Source of the DNA: Betaproteobacteria bacterium
GTDB lineage: Bacteria > Pseudomonadota > Gammaproteobacteria > Burkholderiales > Rhodocyclaceae
Length of the DNA stretch: 64,000 nt
Assembly: GCA_012026675.1 (NCBI GenBank)
Contig: VEPA01000254.1
Span: 1-64,000 of the forward strand
Direction of reading: 5' to 3'
Shown here: piece by piece, positions 30,760 through 43,289 of the stretch
Numbering within the stretch: the stretch's first letter is position 1
How the letters are laid out: every line of letters starts with the position of its first letter
Made by a program: the position numbers and the translations under genes
The notes under the pieces: model-generated
Database searches by the model: none
Seen by the model: only the letters and a program-made list of their open reading frames with translations
Told to the model about the DNA's origin: nothing

Positions 30760-31601
30760 CCGCGCGCCACCGGACGGGCCGGATCGGCGCACCATTCGCT
30801 CCACGAGCCGGGATACAGCTTCGAACCGGATAGGCCGGCCAGTTCCATCGCCAGCAGATTGTGGCAGGCAGTCACGCCGGAACCGCACTGCTGCACCACC
30901 TGCGCCGCGGGCCGGTGGCCGAGCAGTGCGCCAAATTCAGCGCGCAGTTCCGCCACCGGCTTGAAGAAACAGCCATCGTCATCGAGATTGTCGAAATAAA
31001 AGCGATTCACTGCGCCGGGAATGTGGCCGCCCACCGGGTCGAGCGTCTCGTTCTCGCCACGGATACGCTCCGGGCTGCGCGCATCGAGTAGAAGCATACG
31101 CTCCGACCCGAGATCTGCCAGCACCCGGCCGGCGTCGACCGCCAGCTCCTGGGGACGAGGAATGAATTGGCGAGGCACCACGACCGGAACTTGCTCTTCC
31201 AAGGGTCGCTTGCTGCGCTTCCAAGCCGCCAGCCCGCCGTCGAGCACCGCCACCCGCTCATGCCCCAGCCAGCGCAGCAGCCACCACAGGCGCGCGGCAA
31301 AAATGCCGCCTTCATTGTCATAGGCCACTACCTGCGTCGCTGCGTCAACGCCGCAATCCGACATGAGCCGGGCAAAGTCGGCGACACCGGGCAGCGGATG
31401 GCGGCCGTTGCTGCCATTCGTCGCGCCCGACAGATCTTCGTCGAGGTGGAGAAACAGCGCACCCGGAATATGGCCGCGGGCATAGGCCTGCCGGCCGTAT
31501 TCCGTGTTCTTCAGGTCATGCCGGCAATCGAACACCCGCCATTCGGGTTGCGCGGCAAGTTCCTCGACCGTGACCAGCAGACGGGCCGCCGCGCTGCTCA
31601 T
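30756..31601 (-). CDS. Thiosulfate/3-mercaptopyruvate sulfurtransferase (tandem rhodanese)
   Basis: VFDCRHDLKNTEYGRQAYARGHIPGALFLHLDEDLS...QQCGSGVTACHNLLAMELAG...LYPGSWSEW. Confidence 0.92.
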   Translation of the reverse strand: MSSAAARLLVTVEELAAQPEWRVFDCRHDLKNTEYGRQAYARGHIPGALFLHLDEDLSGATNGSNGRHPLPGVADFARLMSDCGVDAATQVVAYDNEGGIFAARLWWLLRWLGHERVAVLDGGLAAWKRSKRPLEEQVPVVVPRQFIPRPQELAVDAGRVLADLGSERMLLLDARSPERIRGENETLDPVGGHIPGAVNRFYFDNLDDDGCFFKPVAELRAEFGALLGHRPAAQVVQQCGSGVTACHNLLAMELAGLSGSKLYPGSWSEWCADPARPVARG

Positions 31602-31957
31602 GCGCCGACTTCAGCCAGCCAGCCGCGGGCCTCGGGCTCGTTGTCGAATACGGTCACATCGGCATTGACAAAGAGTTGCGACAACCATGCGCTCCAGGCC
31701 ACCCACTGGCTATCGGTGACCACCGCGATGCGCTTGAAGTCGCCGGCATGTAGTTTGGAAAAGCGGATCTCCTCCCAGGCCACATCAAGGGTGAAGTCGG
31801 CCATTTCGCGCAGATCCACGAGCAAATTCACCGGCCCGGAAAACTTGATCTCATAGAGAACAAGCTCCTCCAATTCCTTGAAATCGGCCAGCGTGAATTC
31901 GCCGAACACGGCGAACTCGACGAGATGGTCCTGATGTTGTGTCGTGATCATGATCAT
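31598..31957 (-). CDS. SpoIIAA-like/STAS-domain protein
   Basis: MIMITTQHQDHLVEFAVFGEFTLADFKELEELVLYEIKFSGPVNLLVDLREMADFTLDVAWEEIRFSKLHAGDFKRIAVV. Confidence 0.75.
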   Translation of the reverse strand: MIMITTQHQDHLVEFAVFGEFTLADFKELEELVLYEIKFSGPVNLLVDLREMADFTLDVAWEEIRFSKLHAGDFKRIAVVTDSQWVAWSAWLSQLFVNADVTVFDNEPEARGWLAEVGA

Positions 31958-32138
31958 GCGTCCTTCCTGAAGAGCCGCGCCGAGGGCGGCATGCACCGCC
32001 TCGAAGGGCAGCGAGCGAATGTGAGCCTGAGGCTCAACCTTACTCCTTGACTGGGAGAATAATCAGCGCGAACTGAAAAGACAATGGGAAGCCTGCGGCA
32101 TTCTCGCCGCGCACACAACAAGTGCAGCGAGCCGAAGC

Positions 32139-32218
32139 ATCCCGCCAGGGAATACCGTCTCCGCTTTGCGCGGGGACATATCCCACCAGGGGATACCGTC
32201 CGCACCTTCGGCGCGGAC
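32139..32218 (-). repeat. Two tandem copies of a dispersed intergenic repeat immediately after the hupB terminator
   Basis: 32175-32218 and 32139-32176 share ATCCC(G/A)CCAGGG(A/G)ATACCGTC(T/C)...GCGCGG(GG/AC); relatives at 41989-42035 and 63149-63189. Confidence 0.65.
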
Positions 32219-32251
32219 AAAAAAGCGAAGGGCCCGCAAGCGGGCCCCTTC
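32219..32251 (-). terminator. Rho-independent terminator of the HU gene
   Basis: Minus strand GAAGGGGCCCGCTTGCGGGCCCTTC followed by a T-rich run. Confidence 0.85.
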
Positions 32252-32280
32252 TGGTGAACAACAGCTGTATCGGCTAGTGT

Positions 32281-32571
32281 TTACTTCTTGGCCTTCTTGC
32301 CGGAAACAGCCAGCTTGAAACCGGCACCGGCGCTGAATTTCGGCACTGTCGTCGCGGGGATCTTGAGCGCCGCGCCGGTCTTCGGATTCTTGCCGGTGCG
32401 TGCCGCGCGCTTCGCCGACTTGAAGGTACCGAAACCAACCAGGGTCACGCTATCCCCCTTCGATACAGCCTTGACTATCGCAGCCATGGCCCCGTCAAGC
32501 GCCTTGCCGGCAGCCGCCTTGCTGATGTCAGCTCCCTTGGCGGCAATTTCAATCAGTTCTGCTTTATTCAT
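32281..32571 (-). CDS. HU-family DNA-binding protein
   Basis: MNKAELIEIAAKGADISKAAAGKALDGAMAAIVKAVSKGDSVTLVGFGTFKSAKRAARTGKNPKTGAALKIPA. Confidence 0.96.
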   Translation of the reverse strand: MNKAELIEIAAKGADISKAAAGKALDGAMAAIVKAVSKGDSVTLVGFGTFKSAKRAARTGKNPKTGAALKIPATTVPKFSAGAGFKLAVSGKKAKK

Positions 32572-32653
32572 GCTGAGAAATCCTCCAAATATTTGCGGGC
32601 ATCCCACCCGAAGAAATATTCTAAACCTGATACTGCGCGCTTATGCAAGCAAT

Positions 32654-33754
32654 TTATGCCGATTGCGCCTGGTGTGTTGCGATGATGCCGCCACCCAGAC
32701 ACACTCGTGATTCGTAGATCACCAGTGACTGCCCCGGCGTCACCGCCCATTGCGGCGCAGCAAAAACAACTTCGCATTCCTCAGCGGAGATGCGCTCGAT
32801 CTGGCAGGCCGCGTCCGGCTGGCGGTAGCGCGTCTTTGCCGCGTAAACCCAGTGTGTGTGCGGCGCATCACCGGCAACCCACGACAGATCCCTCGCCACC
32901 AGACTTGCCGAGAGCAGGGCAGGATGCTCATGGCCTTGCACCACCCACAGGATGTTGTTCTCCATGTCCTTGCCGGTAACAAACCAGGGCTCCTCCGGCG
33001 CGCCCCTGACGCCGCCTATTCCCAGTCCTTCCCTCTGGCCGAGCGTGTAGTACATCAGGCCCTGATGGCTGCCGACGACGCGATCCGTGCCCAGCACGCG
33101 TATTTCTCCGGGTTGCTTCGGCAGGTAGCGCGCCAGAAATTCGCGGAAGGGGCGCTCGCCGATGAAGCAGATGCCGGTCGAGTCCTTGCGCGCATGGTTC
33201 GGCAGCCCGGCTTCCGCGGCGATGCGCCGCACATCGCGCTTGTAGAGATGGCCGACAGGAAACAGCGTCTTCGACAATTGCACCTGGTTGAGCCGGTGCA
33301 GGAAATAGCTCTGGTCCTTCGTGCCGTCTTCGGCCTTGAGCAACTGCCATTTGCCGAGAAACTCGCGCACCTGGGCATAGTGCCCGGTCGCGATCCGGTC
33401 GGCGCCGAGCGCCATGGCATGATCGAGGAAGGCCTTGAACTTGATCTCGGAATTGCACAGCACGTCGGGATTCGGCGTACGGCCGGCCTGGTATTCGCGC
33501 AGGAAATCGGCAAACACCCGCTCCCGGTACTCGACAGAGAAATTGACGGCCTCGAAATCGATGCCGATTACATCGGCAGCCGCTGCGGCGGCGACCAGGT
33601 CCTGGTTCGCCGAACAGTATTCGTCGGTATCGTCGCCTTCCCAGTTCTTCATGAACAGGCCGACGACCTCATAACCTTCGCGCTTGAGCAGCAGCGCCGC
33701 TACCGAAGAATCGACGCCTCCGGACAGGCCGACAATGATTTTTCCCTTGGACAT
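32654..33754 (-). CDS. mnmA: tRNA-specific 2-thiouridylase
   Basis: [39 protein letters not shown]...[19 protein letters not shown]. Confidence 0.97.
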   Translation of the reverse strand: MSKGKIIVGLSGGVDSSVAALLLKREGYEVVGLFMKNWEGDDTDEYCSANQDLVAAAAAADVIGIDFEAVNFSVEYRERVFADFLREYQAGRTPNPDVLCNSEIKFKAFLDHAMALGADRIATGHYAQVREFLGKWQLLKAEDGTKDQSYFLHRLNQVQLSKTLFPVGHLYKRDVRRIAAEAGLPNHARKDSTGICFIGERPFREFLARYLPKQPGEIRVLGTDRVVGSHQGLMYYTLGQREGLGIGGVRGAPEEPWFVTGKDMENNILWVVQGHEHPALLSASLVARDLSWVAGDAPHTHWVYAAKTRYRQPDAACQIERISAEECEVVFAAPQWAVTPGQSLVIYESRVCLGGGIIATHQAQSA

Positions 33755-33757
33755 GGT

Positions 33758-34210
33758 TCAGCCGTAGTGCCTGATCAATTCGAGCGGATAGCGGCGGCCG
33801 GCAAGGCAGTCGGCGACGCACTGCCACACCAGCGGGCTGCGATGACGGTCCGCCGTGGCGCCAATCTCGTCGGGCGTCATCCAGACCGTACGCAGGATGC
33901 CGGCATCGAGTACACGTCCGGATTCATGCGTACCCAGATCGCCGGCAAAGGCAAAGCGCAAATAGGTGATGTCGGCCTTGGGCCGGGGCCATTGATAGAC
34001 GCCGACCAGGGCCGTCGGCGTGAAACTCCAGGCGGTCTCTTCGAGTGCCTCGCGGGCACAGGCCGCTACCAGCGACTCGCCTTCGTCGAGGTGGCCGGCC
34101 GGCTGGTTGAAGCGCCGACCGTCCTCGGTTTCCTCCTCGACCAGCAGGAAACGGCCCTCGCGCTCGATCAGCGCGGCGACGGTGACATTGGGCTTCCAGA
34201 CACGATTCAT
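33758..34210 (-). CDS. NUDIX hydrolase
   Basis: Nudix box GHLDEGESLVAACAREALEETAW; next to mnmA. Confidence 0.92.
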   Translation of the reverse strand: MNRVWKPNVTVAALIEREGRFLLVEEETEDGRRFNQPAGHLDEGESLVAACAREALEETAWSFTPTALVGVYQWPRPKADITYLRFAFAGDLGTHESGRVLDAGILRTVWMTPDEIGATADRHRSPLVWQCVADCLAGRRYPLELIRHYG

Positions 34211-34273
34211 CCGCGCATTTTAGCGCCCCTGTTAAAATCGCCGCTTCAATCAACGCAATGCTGGAGACCCCCC

Positions 34274-35194
34274 ATGTCCATGGCCGACCGTGACGGCTTC
34301 ATCTGGTACGACGGCAAGCTCGTGCCTTGGCGCGATGCCACCACCCACGTGCTGACGCATTCGCTGCACTACGGCCTCGCCGTGTTCGAAGGCGTGCGCG
34401 CCTACAAGACCGTTTCCGGCACCGCGATTTTCCGTCTCAAGGAACACACCGACCGCCTGTTCAATTCGGCGCACATCTACCGTATGCCGATGCCTTACGA
34501 CAAGACCACGCTGATGGAGGCACACAAGGAAGTCGTGCGCGCCAACAAGCTCGAGTCCTGCTACCTGCGGCCGATTGCCTTCTACGGTTCGGAAAAGATG
34601 GGCGTCAGCCCGCGCGGCGCGGCGACTCATGTCTCGATCGCAGCCTGGCCCTGGGGTGCCTACCTCGGCGAGGAAGGCATGGAAAAGGGTATCCGCGTCA
34701 AGACTTCCAGCTATTCGCGGCACCACGTCAACGTCAACATGGCGCGCGCCAAATTTGCCGGCACCTATGCCAACTCGATCTTGGCCAACATGGAAGCCAC
34801 CGAGGACGGTTATGACGAGGCCCTGCTGCTCGACGTGGACGGCTTCGTCGCCGAAGGCGCCGGCGAGAACCTGTTCGTGGTCAAGGATGGCGTCATCTAC
34901 GAACCCGAGATCGCTTCCGCCTTGATGGGCATCACGCGCAACACGGTCATCACGCTGGCAGCCGAACTCGGCTACAAGGTGATCGCCAAGCGTCTCACGC
35001 GCGACGACATCTACATCGCCGACGAGGCCTTTTTCACCGGCACGGCGGCGGAAGTCACGCCGATCCGCGAGCTCGACAATCGCAGCATCGGCGCCGGCAG
35101 CCGCGGCCCGATCACGCAGAAGATCCAGAGCCTGTTCTTCGATGTGGTGAACGGCAAAGTGCCGGCCCACGCCGACTGGCTCAGTTTTGTCTAA
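34274..35194 (+). CDS. ilvE: Branched-chain-amino-acid aminotransferase
   Basis: MSMADRDGFIWYDGKLVPWRDATTHVLTHSLHYGLAVFEGVRAYKT; EGAGENLFVVKDGVIYEP. Confidence 0.96.
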   Translation: MSMADRDGFIWYDGKLVPWRDATTHVLTHSLHYGLAVFEGVRAYKTVSGTAIFRLKEHTDRLFNSAHIYRMPMPYDKTTLMEAHKEVVRANKLESCYLRPIAFYGSEKMGVSPRGAATHVSIAAWPWGAYLGEEGMEKGIRVKTSSYSRHHVNVNMARAKFAGTYANSILANMEATEDGYDEALLLDVDGFVAEGAGENLFVVKDGVIYEPEIASALMGITRNTVITLAAELGYKVIAKRLTRDDIYIADEAFFTGTAAEVTPIRELDNRSIGAGSRGPITQKIQSLFFDVVNGKVPAHADWLSFV

Positions 35195-35212
35195 TCACGT
35201 TTGAGGCCCACC

Positions 35213-35419
35213 ATGTCCATTCTCGACGAATCCCAGCGCCAGGTTGCCGTTACCGCCCACGATCTGCCGCTGGCCTGTCCGCGTCCCGGCGCCCCCCTGT
35301 GGGCCCGCCATCCGCGCGTCTTCATCGACCTGCTGAAGAGCCCCGCTGGCGAAGCGGCTTGCCCCTATTGCGGCACGATGTATCGCTTCACCGGCGAGCG
35401 CCCCAAGGGTCATCACTAA
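35213..35419 (+). CDS. Small zinc-finger domain protein
   Basis: MSILDESQRQVAVTAHDLPLACPRPGAPLWARHPRVFIDLLKSPAGEAACPYCGTMYRFTG. Confidence 0.85.
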   Translation: MSILDESQRQVAVTAHDLPLACPRPGAPLWARHPRVFIDLLKSPAGEAACPYCGTMYRFTGERPKGHH

Positions 35420-35451
35420 GTTTCTGCGCAAGATCTAGCATTTACCAGGCA

Positions 35452-36444
35452 ATGAAGATCCTTGTCGTCGCTCCGTCCTGGATCGGCGACACGATCCTTG
35501 CCCAGCCGCTGCTGGCACTGCTCAAGCGCAACAATCCGGCGACCCGCATCGAGGTGCTGGCCGCTGACTGGTCGGCGCCGCTCCTGGCGCGCATGGCCGA
35601 GGTCGATGCGGTCATAGTCAATCCTTTCCGCCACGGCGAATTCAGTTTCGGCGCCCGCCGCGCCCTGGGCCGCCGTCTCGCGCGCACCGACTATGCGGCC
35701 GCTTACGTGCTGCCGAACTCATGGAAGTCGGCCCTGGTCCCCTTCTTCGCCGGCATTCCCCGGCGCATCGGTTACCAGGGCGAGAGCCGTTATCTGCTGC
35801 TGAACGAGCGCCACCGGCTCGACACCGCCCGCCATCCGCAACTGATGCAGCGTTACGCTGCGCTGGCCGGACCGTTACCCGCCGTCCTGCCAGCACCGCA
35901 TCTGAGTTCGACCATGGAACAGCAGCAGTCCGCGCGCCGCGCATTGAATCTGCCGCTCGATGCCGCACCGATGATTTTCTGTCCCGGCGCCGAATATGGT
36001 CCCGCCAAACGCTGGCCGGCACAGCACTTTGCCGCGCTGGCGCGGCTCGTCGCGACGCCCCGGAATCCGGTCTGGCTGATCGGTTCCGACAAGGACACCG
36101 CCGTCGGCGACGAAATCGCCGCGACGGCAGGCGGCGCTGCGCTCAATCTGTGCGGGCGCAGCACTCTGGAACAGGCCATCGACCTGATCGCCGGCGCGAG
36201 CCATGTGGTCAGCAACGACTCCGGCCTGATGCATGTCGCCGCGGCGCTGGAGCGCCCGCTGGTGGCGCTCTACGGTTCGTCTTCGCCGAACTACACGCCG
36301 CCGCTTTCGCCGCAGGCGAAGATCGTTTCACGAGACCTTTCCTGCAGTCCCTGTTTCAAGCGCGAATGTCCGCTCGGACATTTCGACTGCATGAACGGAA
36401 TATTGCCACCGCAGGTGGCGGAATTGATGCGAAAGCAATCCTGA
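35452..36444 (+). CDS. waaF: ADP-heptose:LPS heptosyltransferase II
   Basis: MKILVVAPSWIGDTILAQPLLALLKRNNP...CPGAEYGPAKRWPAQHFA...SNDSGLMHVAAALERPLVALYGSSSPNYTPPL. Confidence 0.94.
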   Translation: MKILVVAPSWIGDTILAQPLLALLKRNNPATRIEVLAADWSAPLLARMAEVDAVIVNPFRHGEFSFGARRALGRRLARTDYAAAYVLPNSWKSALVPFFAGIPRRIGYQGESRYLLLNERHRLDTARHPQLMQRYAALAGPLPAVLPAPHLSSTMEQQQSARRALNLPLDAAPMIFCPGAEYGPAKRWPAQHFAALARLVATPRNPVWLIGSDKDTAVGDEIAATAGGAALNLCGRSTLEQAIDLIAGASHVVSNDSGLMHVAAALERPLVALYGSSSPNYTPPLSPQAKIVSRDLSCSPCFKRECPLGHFDCMNGILPPQVAELMRKQS

Positions 36445-36446
36445 CC

Positions 36447-36872
36447 GTGCCCAGCCAGAAAATATTCGCCAGCCCGCAGGACGTGGAAGCGGCCTTTTAC
36501 GAAGCGCTCGAACGCGGGGATATCGATTCCATGATGGCCGTCTGGGCCGAAGACGAGGAAGTCGTCTGCGTGCATCCGGGCGGGCCGCGACTGGTCGGTT
36601 ACGCGATGATCCGCGAAGCCTGGCAGCGCATCTTCGCCCACGGCAAAAAGCTGCAGGTGCGACTGTCGCAGCAGAATACGGTGACCACCCCCTTTGCCGT
36701 GGTCAGCACCCTGCTGGAGCACATCGCCAGCCTTGAAGACGGCAACCTCAGTGCGCCGGTAGCGGCCACCAACATCTATGTGCGCGGCCCCCTGGGCTGG
36801 CGCATGGTCGCGCATCACGCCTCGCCGGTGCCGCCCAACAGTGTTGGCGAGGAACCGCGAATCCTGCATTGA
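36447..36872 (+). CDS. SnoaL/NTF2-like (DUF4440-type) protein
   Basis: VPSQKIFASPQDVEAAFYEALERGDIDSMMAVWAEDEEVVCVHPGGPRLVGYAMIREAWQRIF; GTG start. Confidence 0.82.
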   Translation: MPSQKIFASPQDVEAAFYEALERGDIDSMMAVWAEDEEVVCVHPGGPRLVGYAMIREAWQRIFAHGKKLQVRLSQQNTVTTPFAVVSTLLEHIASLEDGNLSAPVAATNIYVRGPLGWRMVAHHASPVPPNSVGEEPRILH

Positions 36873-36878
36873 CCTAAG

Positions 36879-37880
36879 GTGAATAAGGCCCTGGCTGAGC
36901 CGGAATACCGTGCGCCAAACTGGCTGCCCGGCGGCCACGCGCAGACCATCTGGCCGCTGCTGATCAAGGGACCGCTACCGCCCTACCGGCGCGAACGCTG
37001 GACCACGCCCGATGACGATTTCATCGACCTCGACTGGATCGCCGGCGAAGCCGGTGCGCCTTGCGTGGTGCTGTTCCATGGACTCGAAGGCAGTTCAAGC
37101 AGCCATTACGCGCGACGCCTCATGCATGCGGTGAAGCAACGCGGCTGGCATGGCGTCGTAGTACATTTCCGCGGCTGCTCGGGCGAACCCAACCGCCTGC
37201 CGCGCGCCTACCATTCGGGCGACTCGGCGGAGATCGACTGGATCCTTCGCCGCCTGCATACACGCTGCTATCCGGCGCTGTTCGTTGCCGGGGTCTCGCT
37301 CGGCGGCAATGCCTTGCTCAAGTGGCTGGCCGAACAAGGCCATGCGTCATCCCGTGTCATCAACGCTGCAGCGGCCGTGAGTGCGCCGCTGGATCTGGCG
37401 GCGGCCAACGTCGCCTTGTCGTCCGGCTTCAATCTAATCTATGCGCGGCATTTCCTGCGCACGCTGATCCCGGCAGCCCGCGCCAAGGACCGCCTCTTCC
37501 CCGGTCGCATCGACCTGAGTCGTGCCCTGCTGGCGCGCAACTTGGGCGAATTCGACGATGCCGTCACAGCGCCCCTGCATGGCTTTCTCGGTGTCGATGA
37601 CTACTACGCAAGAAGCAGCGCCGGACCTCTGCTGGCAACGATAGAAACACCCACCTTGCTCCTGCATGCGGCCAACGACCCCTTTCTGCCGGCAGCGGTA
37701 TTGCCGCATCGCGGGCGCCTGCCCGCCTCTGTCACGCTGGAGGTCCATCGCCATGGCGGCCATGTCGGCTTCGTGCACGGCAGTTTCCCCGGCCGCGTCG
37801 ACTGGCTGCCGCAACGCCTGCTGGCGCACTTCGCCGCTCATCTGCCACCCTCGCTTTCGGACTTGGCCCGCGTGAGATAA
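36879..37880 (+). CDS. YheT-family alpha/beta hydrolase
   Basis: YRAPNWLPGGHAQTIWPLL; HGLEGSSSSHYARRLMHA; FVAGVSLGGNALLKWLAE. Confidence 0.92.
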   Translation: MNKALAEPEYRAPNWLPGGHAQTIWPLLIKGPLPPYRRERWTTPDDDFIDLDWIAGEAGAPCVVLFHGLEGSSSSHYARRLMHAVKQRGWHGVVVHFRGCSGEPNRLPRAYHSGDSAEIDWILRRLHTRCYPALFVAGVSLGGNALLKWLAEQGHASSRVINAAAAVSAPLDLAAANVALSSGFNLIYARHFLRTLIPAARAKDRLFPGRIDLSRALLARNLGEFDDAVTAPLHGFLGVDDYYARSSAGPLLATIETPTLLLHAANDPFLPAAVLPHRGRLPASVTLEVHRHGGHVGFVHGSFPGRVDWLPQRLLAHFAAHLPPSLSDLARVR

Positions 37881-39295
37881 TTCCTGCCCTCGCACAGCAG
37901 GCGCACGTCATGCAGATTCCGGCACCCGAAATATTCAAGGCTTATGACATTCGCGGCATCGTTCACACCAGCCTGACCGCGGACACGGTGCGCCAGATCG
38001 GCATGGCGCTCGGCAGCGAAGCCGTGGCGCGCGGCGTCAAGGCCATTGTCATCGGGCGCGACGGCCGTCTTTCCGGTCCGGCACTCGCCGGGGCCTTGGC
38101 TGAAGGCATCACGTCGACCGGTGTGGACGTCATCGACATCGGCCAGGTGCCGACACCAATGACATACTTCGCCGCCCACGAACTGGGCACCGGAAGCTGC
38201 GTCTCGGTCACCGGCAGCCACAATCCGCCCGGGTACAACGGGCTGAAAATGGTGCTGGCCGGGCAGACGCTCTACGGCGCGCTGATCCAGGACCTGCGGC
38301 GCCGTATAGCCAGCGCCGACTTTTGCGCGGGCCACGGCAAGGTGCGCCACGCCAGCGTGCACCAAGCCTACATCGACCGCATCGTCGGCGACGTCCAGCT
38401 GTCGCGGCCAATGAAAATCGTCATCGATTGCGGCAACGGCGTCGCCGGCAGCGTCGCGCCGGACCTGTTCCGTCGCATGGGCTGCGGCGTGACGGAACTT
38501 TTTTGCGAAGTCGATGGCAACTTCCCCAATCACCATCCCGATCCTTCCAAGCCGGAAAACCTCGTCGACCTGCAGCGCGCCTTGCGCGAAACGGGTGCCG
38601 AACTCGGGCTGGCCTTCGACGGCGACGGCGACCGCCTCGGCGTCGTCACCAGGGACGGCGAGATCATCTATCCCGACCGCCAGTTGTTGTTGTTCGCCGC
38701 CGACGTGCTGACGCGGTATCCCGGCGCCGAGATCATCTACGACGTGAAGTGCTCGCGCTGGGTCGCCGAATCGATCCGTTTTCAGGGCGGCAAGACCCTG
38801 ATGTGGAACACCGGCCACGCCCTGATCAAGACCTAGCTAAAGGAAACAGGCGCGCCGCTGGCCGGCGAGATGAGCGGCCATATGTTCTTCAAGGAACGCT
38901 GGTACGGTTTCGACGACGCGCTCTATACCGGTGCCCGGCTGCTGGAAATCGTCTCGCGCTGGACCGATTCCAACTGGCCGCTGCAGAACCTGCCCAAGGC
39001 CATTTCGACGCCGGAGCTCAACATCCAGATGCAGGAAGGCGAACCGCGTGCGCTGGTGTCCAAGCTGCGCCAAGGCGGCAAGAAACTGCTGCCCGGTGCG
39101 CGCGAGCTCATTACCATCGACGGCGTGCGTGCCGAGTATGCCGATGGCTTCGGCCTGGCACGCCCCTCGAATACGACCCCGGTGGTGGTGCTGCGCTTCG
39201 AGGCCGATACGCAGGCGGCATTGGCTCGCATCCAGGACGAGTTCCGCGCCGCATTGCGCGCGGTCTGGCCAGGCATCTCCATCGAATTCTGCTCG

Positions 39296-39316
39296 CGTCG
39301 GGCACTTCGCCCGACG
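39296..39316. terminator. Stem-loop between convergent phosphomutase and alaS genes
   Basis: CGTCGGGC-ACTTC-GCCCGACG, 8-bp perfect stem; weak T-tract. Confidence 0.4.
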
Positions 39317-39320
39317 GGTT

Positions 39321-41942
<2,622 letters not shown>

Positions 41943-41988
41943 GGCGGGGCGCAGCCTCTGATGCAAAGCGTGAATTTTACGCGATCAC

Positions 41989-42035
41989 GGACATATCCCG
42001 CCAGAGCATATCGCCCGCCGCGGAAGGGCGTGGAC
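41989..42035 (-). repeat. Third copy of the terminator-associated dispersed repeat
   Basis: GGACATATCCCGCCAGAGCATATCGCCCGCCGCGGAAGGGCGTGGAC next to the T-tract of terminator 42038-42062. Confidence 0.55.
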
Positions 42036-42037
42036 GT

Positions 42038-42062
42038 AAAAAAAGCCCGCAAAAGGCGGGCT
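42038..42062 (-). terminator. Rho-independent terminator downstream of 42082-42468
   Basis: Plus strand AAAAAAAGCCCGCAAAAGGCGGGCT. Confidence 0.85.
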
Positions 42063-42081
42063 TCCGCGTACCGGCATCAGG

Positions 42082-42468
42082 CTACTTTTTCCTGGCCGGT
42101 GCGTCCTTCTTGCCATCGTGATTGAGATCGTGCTGTTTGTCGTGCTTCTCGTGCATGATCTTTTCGCTCTGCTTGTTCTGCGCCTGCTTCAGCTTCTCGC
42201 GTTCCTTCGGTGTCACCTTGCCGTCGGCCTTGGCCTTGGCTTCCTTCTTTTCCACCTGCGCCTGGCCCTTGTCCAGTCTGGCCGCTTCCTTGCCGGTCAA
42301 CTGGCCCGATGCGACGCCCTGATCGATGCGCTGTTGCTGGTTGGCCTGACGCTGGTCGACACCGGGGGTTGCCGCCGGATTCTTCGCCGGCACTGGCGCT
42401 GTTTGCGCCAGAACGGGCAAGGCAAAAGCGGCAAGGACAGCGACCAGCAAACTGGATGTGCGTTTCAT
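42082..42468 (-). CDS. Secreted, highly charged protein of unknown function with one EF-hand-like loop
   Basis: Signal peptide MKRTSSLLVAVLAAFALPVLAQ; Lys/Gln-rich; C-terminal DLNHDGKKD. Confidence 0.7.
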   Translation of the reverse strand: MKRTSSLLVAVLAAFALPVLAQTAPVPAKNPAATPGVDQRQANQQQRIDQGVASGQLTGKEAARLDKGQAQVEKKEAKAKADGKVTPKEREKLKQAQNKQSEKIMHEKHDKQHDLNHDGKKDAPARKK

Positions 42469-42569
42469 GTGTTGCTCCTGTTAATTGATATGGGACAGCC
42501 CCATGCGCACAATAACGCGAGGGACCATCCAGCGCTGACATACGAAATGTAAGCAGCCGTAAGCAACAT

Positions 42570-43289
42570 TTACATTTCCGCTGAAGCCCAGAGATCCGGC
42601 CGGTCCGTAAATACGGCGCTGACACCCATGGCGAACAGCCGATCGGCGTCTTCACGGCGATTGACGGTATAACAGGCGAGCGGAAACCCTGAATCGCGCA
42701 CTGCCTGCAGCGCCTCGCCGGTCAGCGCGCGTGCCGACGAATGCAAGGCGCGCGCGCCCGTTTCCATGATGCGCTCGCGCCAATCGGCCGGGATCGCATC
42801 GAACAGCATGGCGCGCGGCAGTTGCACGGCTTCATCGGCGGCGGCGCGCAGGGCGATGGACGAAAACGACGACAGCAGCAGTTTGCCGGTCGCCGCCGCC
42901 GCGTGGCGGGCGACCGCCTGTCCGGTCTCTGTCTCCTGCCCGACCGCTGGCTTGATTTCGACGTTGGCCCACAAACCGAGCGCGGCGCACTCACGCAAGG
43001 CCTCATCAAGAGTCGGCACGGGCTCCACGGCAAAGGCAGGGTGGTGTCGGTAGCCGGCATCGAGCCGGGCGAGCAGGCCAGAGTTCATCTCGGCGACCCG
43101 GCCGCGGCCCGTCGTTGTGCGCTCCAGCGTTTCGTCGTGCATCAGGACCGGCACCCCATCGGCGGCGAGCATGACGTCGAACTCGACCCCGCAACAGCCG
43201 AGGCGCGCCGCAAGGCGCAGACCAGCAAGGGTATTTTCCGGCGCCAATGCGCCGCCGCAGCGATGCGCAATGATGCGCGGATAGATCAC
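42570..43289 (-). CDS. ugpQ: Glycerophosphodiester phosphodiesterase
   Basis: IAHRCGGALAPENTLAGLRLAARLGCCGVEFDVMLAADGVPVLMHDETLERTTTGRG. Confidence 0.93.
   Translation of the reverse strand: MIYPRIIAHRCGGALAPENTLAGLRLAARLGCCGVEFDVMLAADGVPVLMHDETLERTTTGRGRVAEMNSGLLARLDAGYRHHPAFAVEPVPTLDEALRECAALGLWANVEIKPAVGQETETGQAVARHAAAATGKLLLSSFSSIALRAAADEAVQLPRAMLFDAIPADWRERIMETGARALHSSARALTGEALQAVRDSGFPLACYTVNRREDADRLFAMGVSAVFTDRPDLWASAEM

Noticed and set aside
32750-34273. N-terminal extension of the 814-aa plus ORF
   Set aside because: Antisense to mnmA and NUDIX; only the 3' part from 34274 is the real ilvE.
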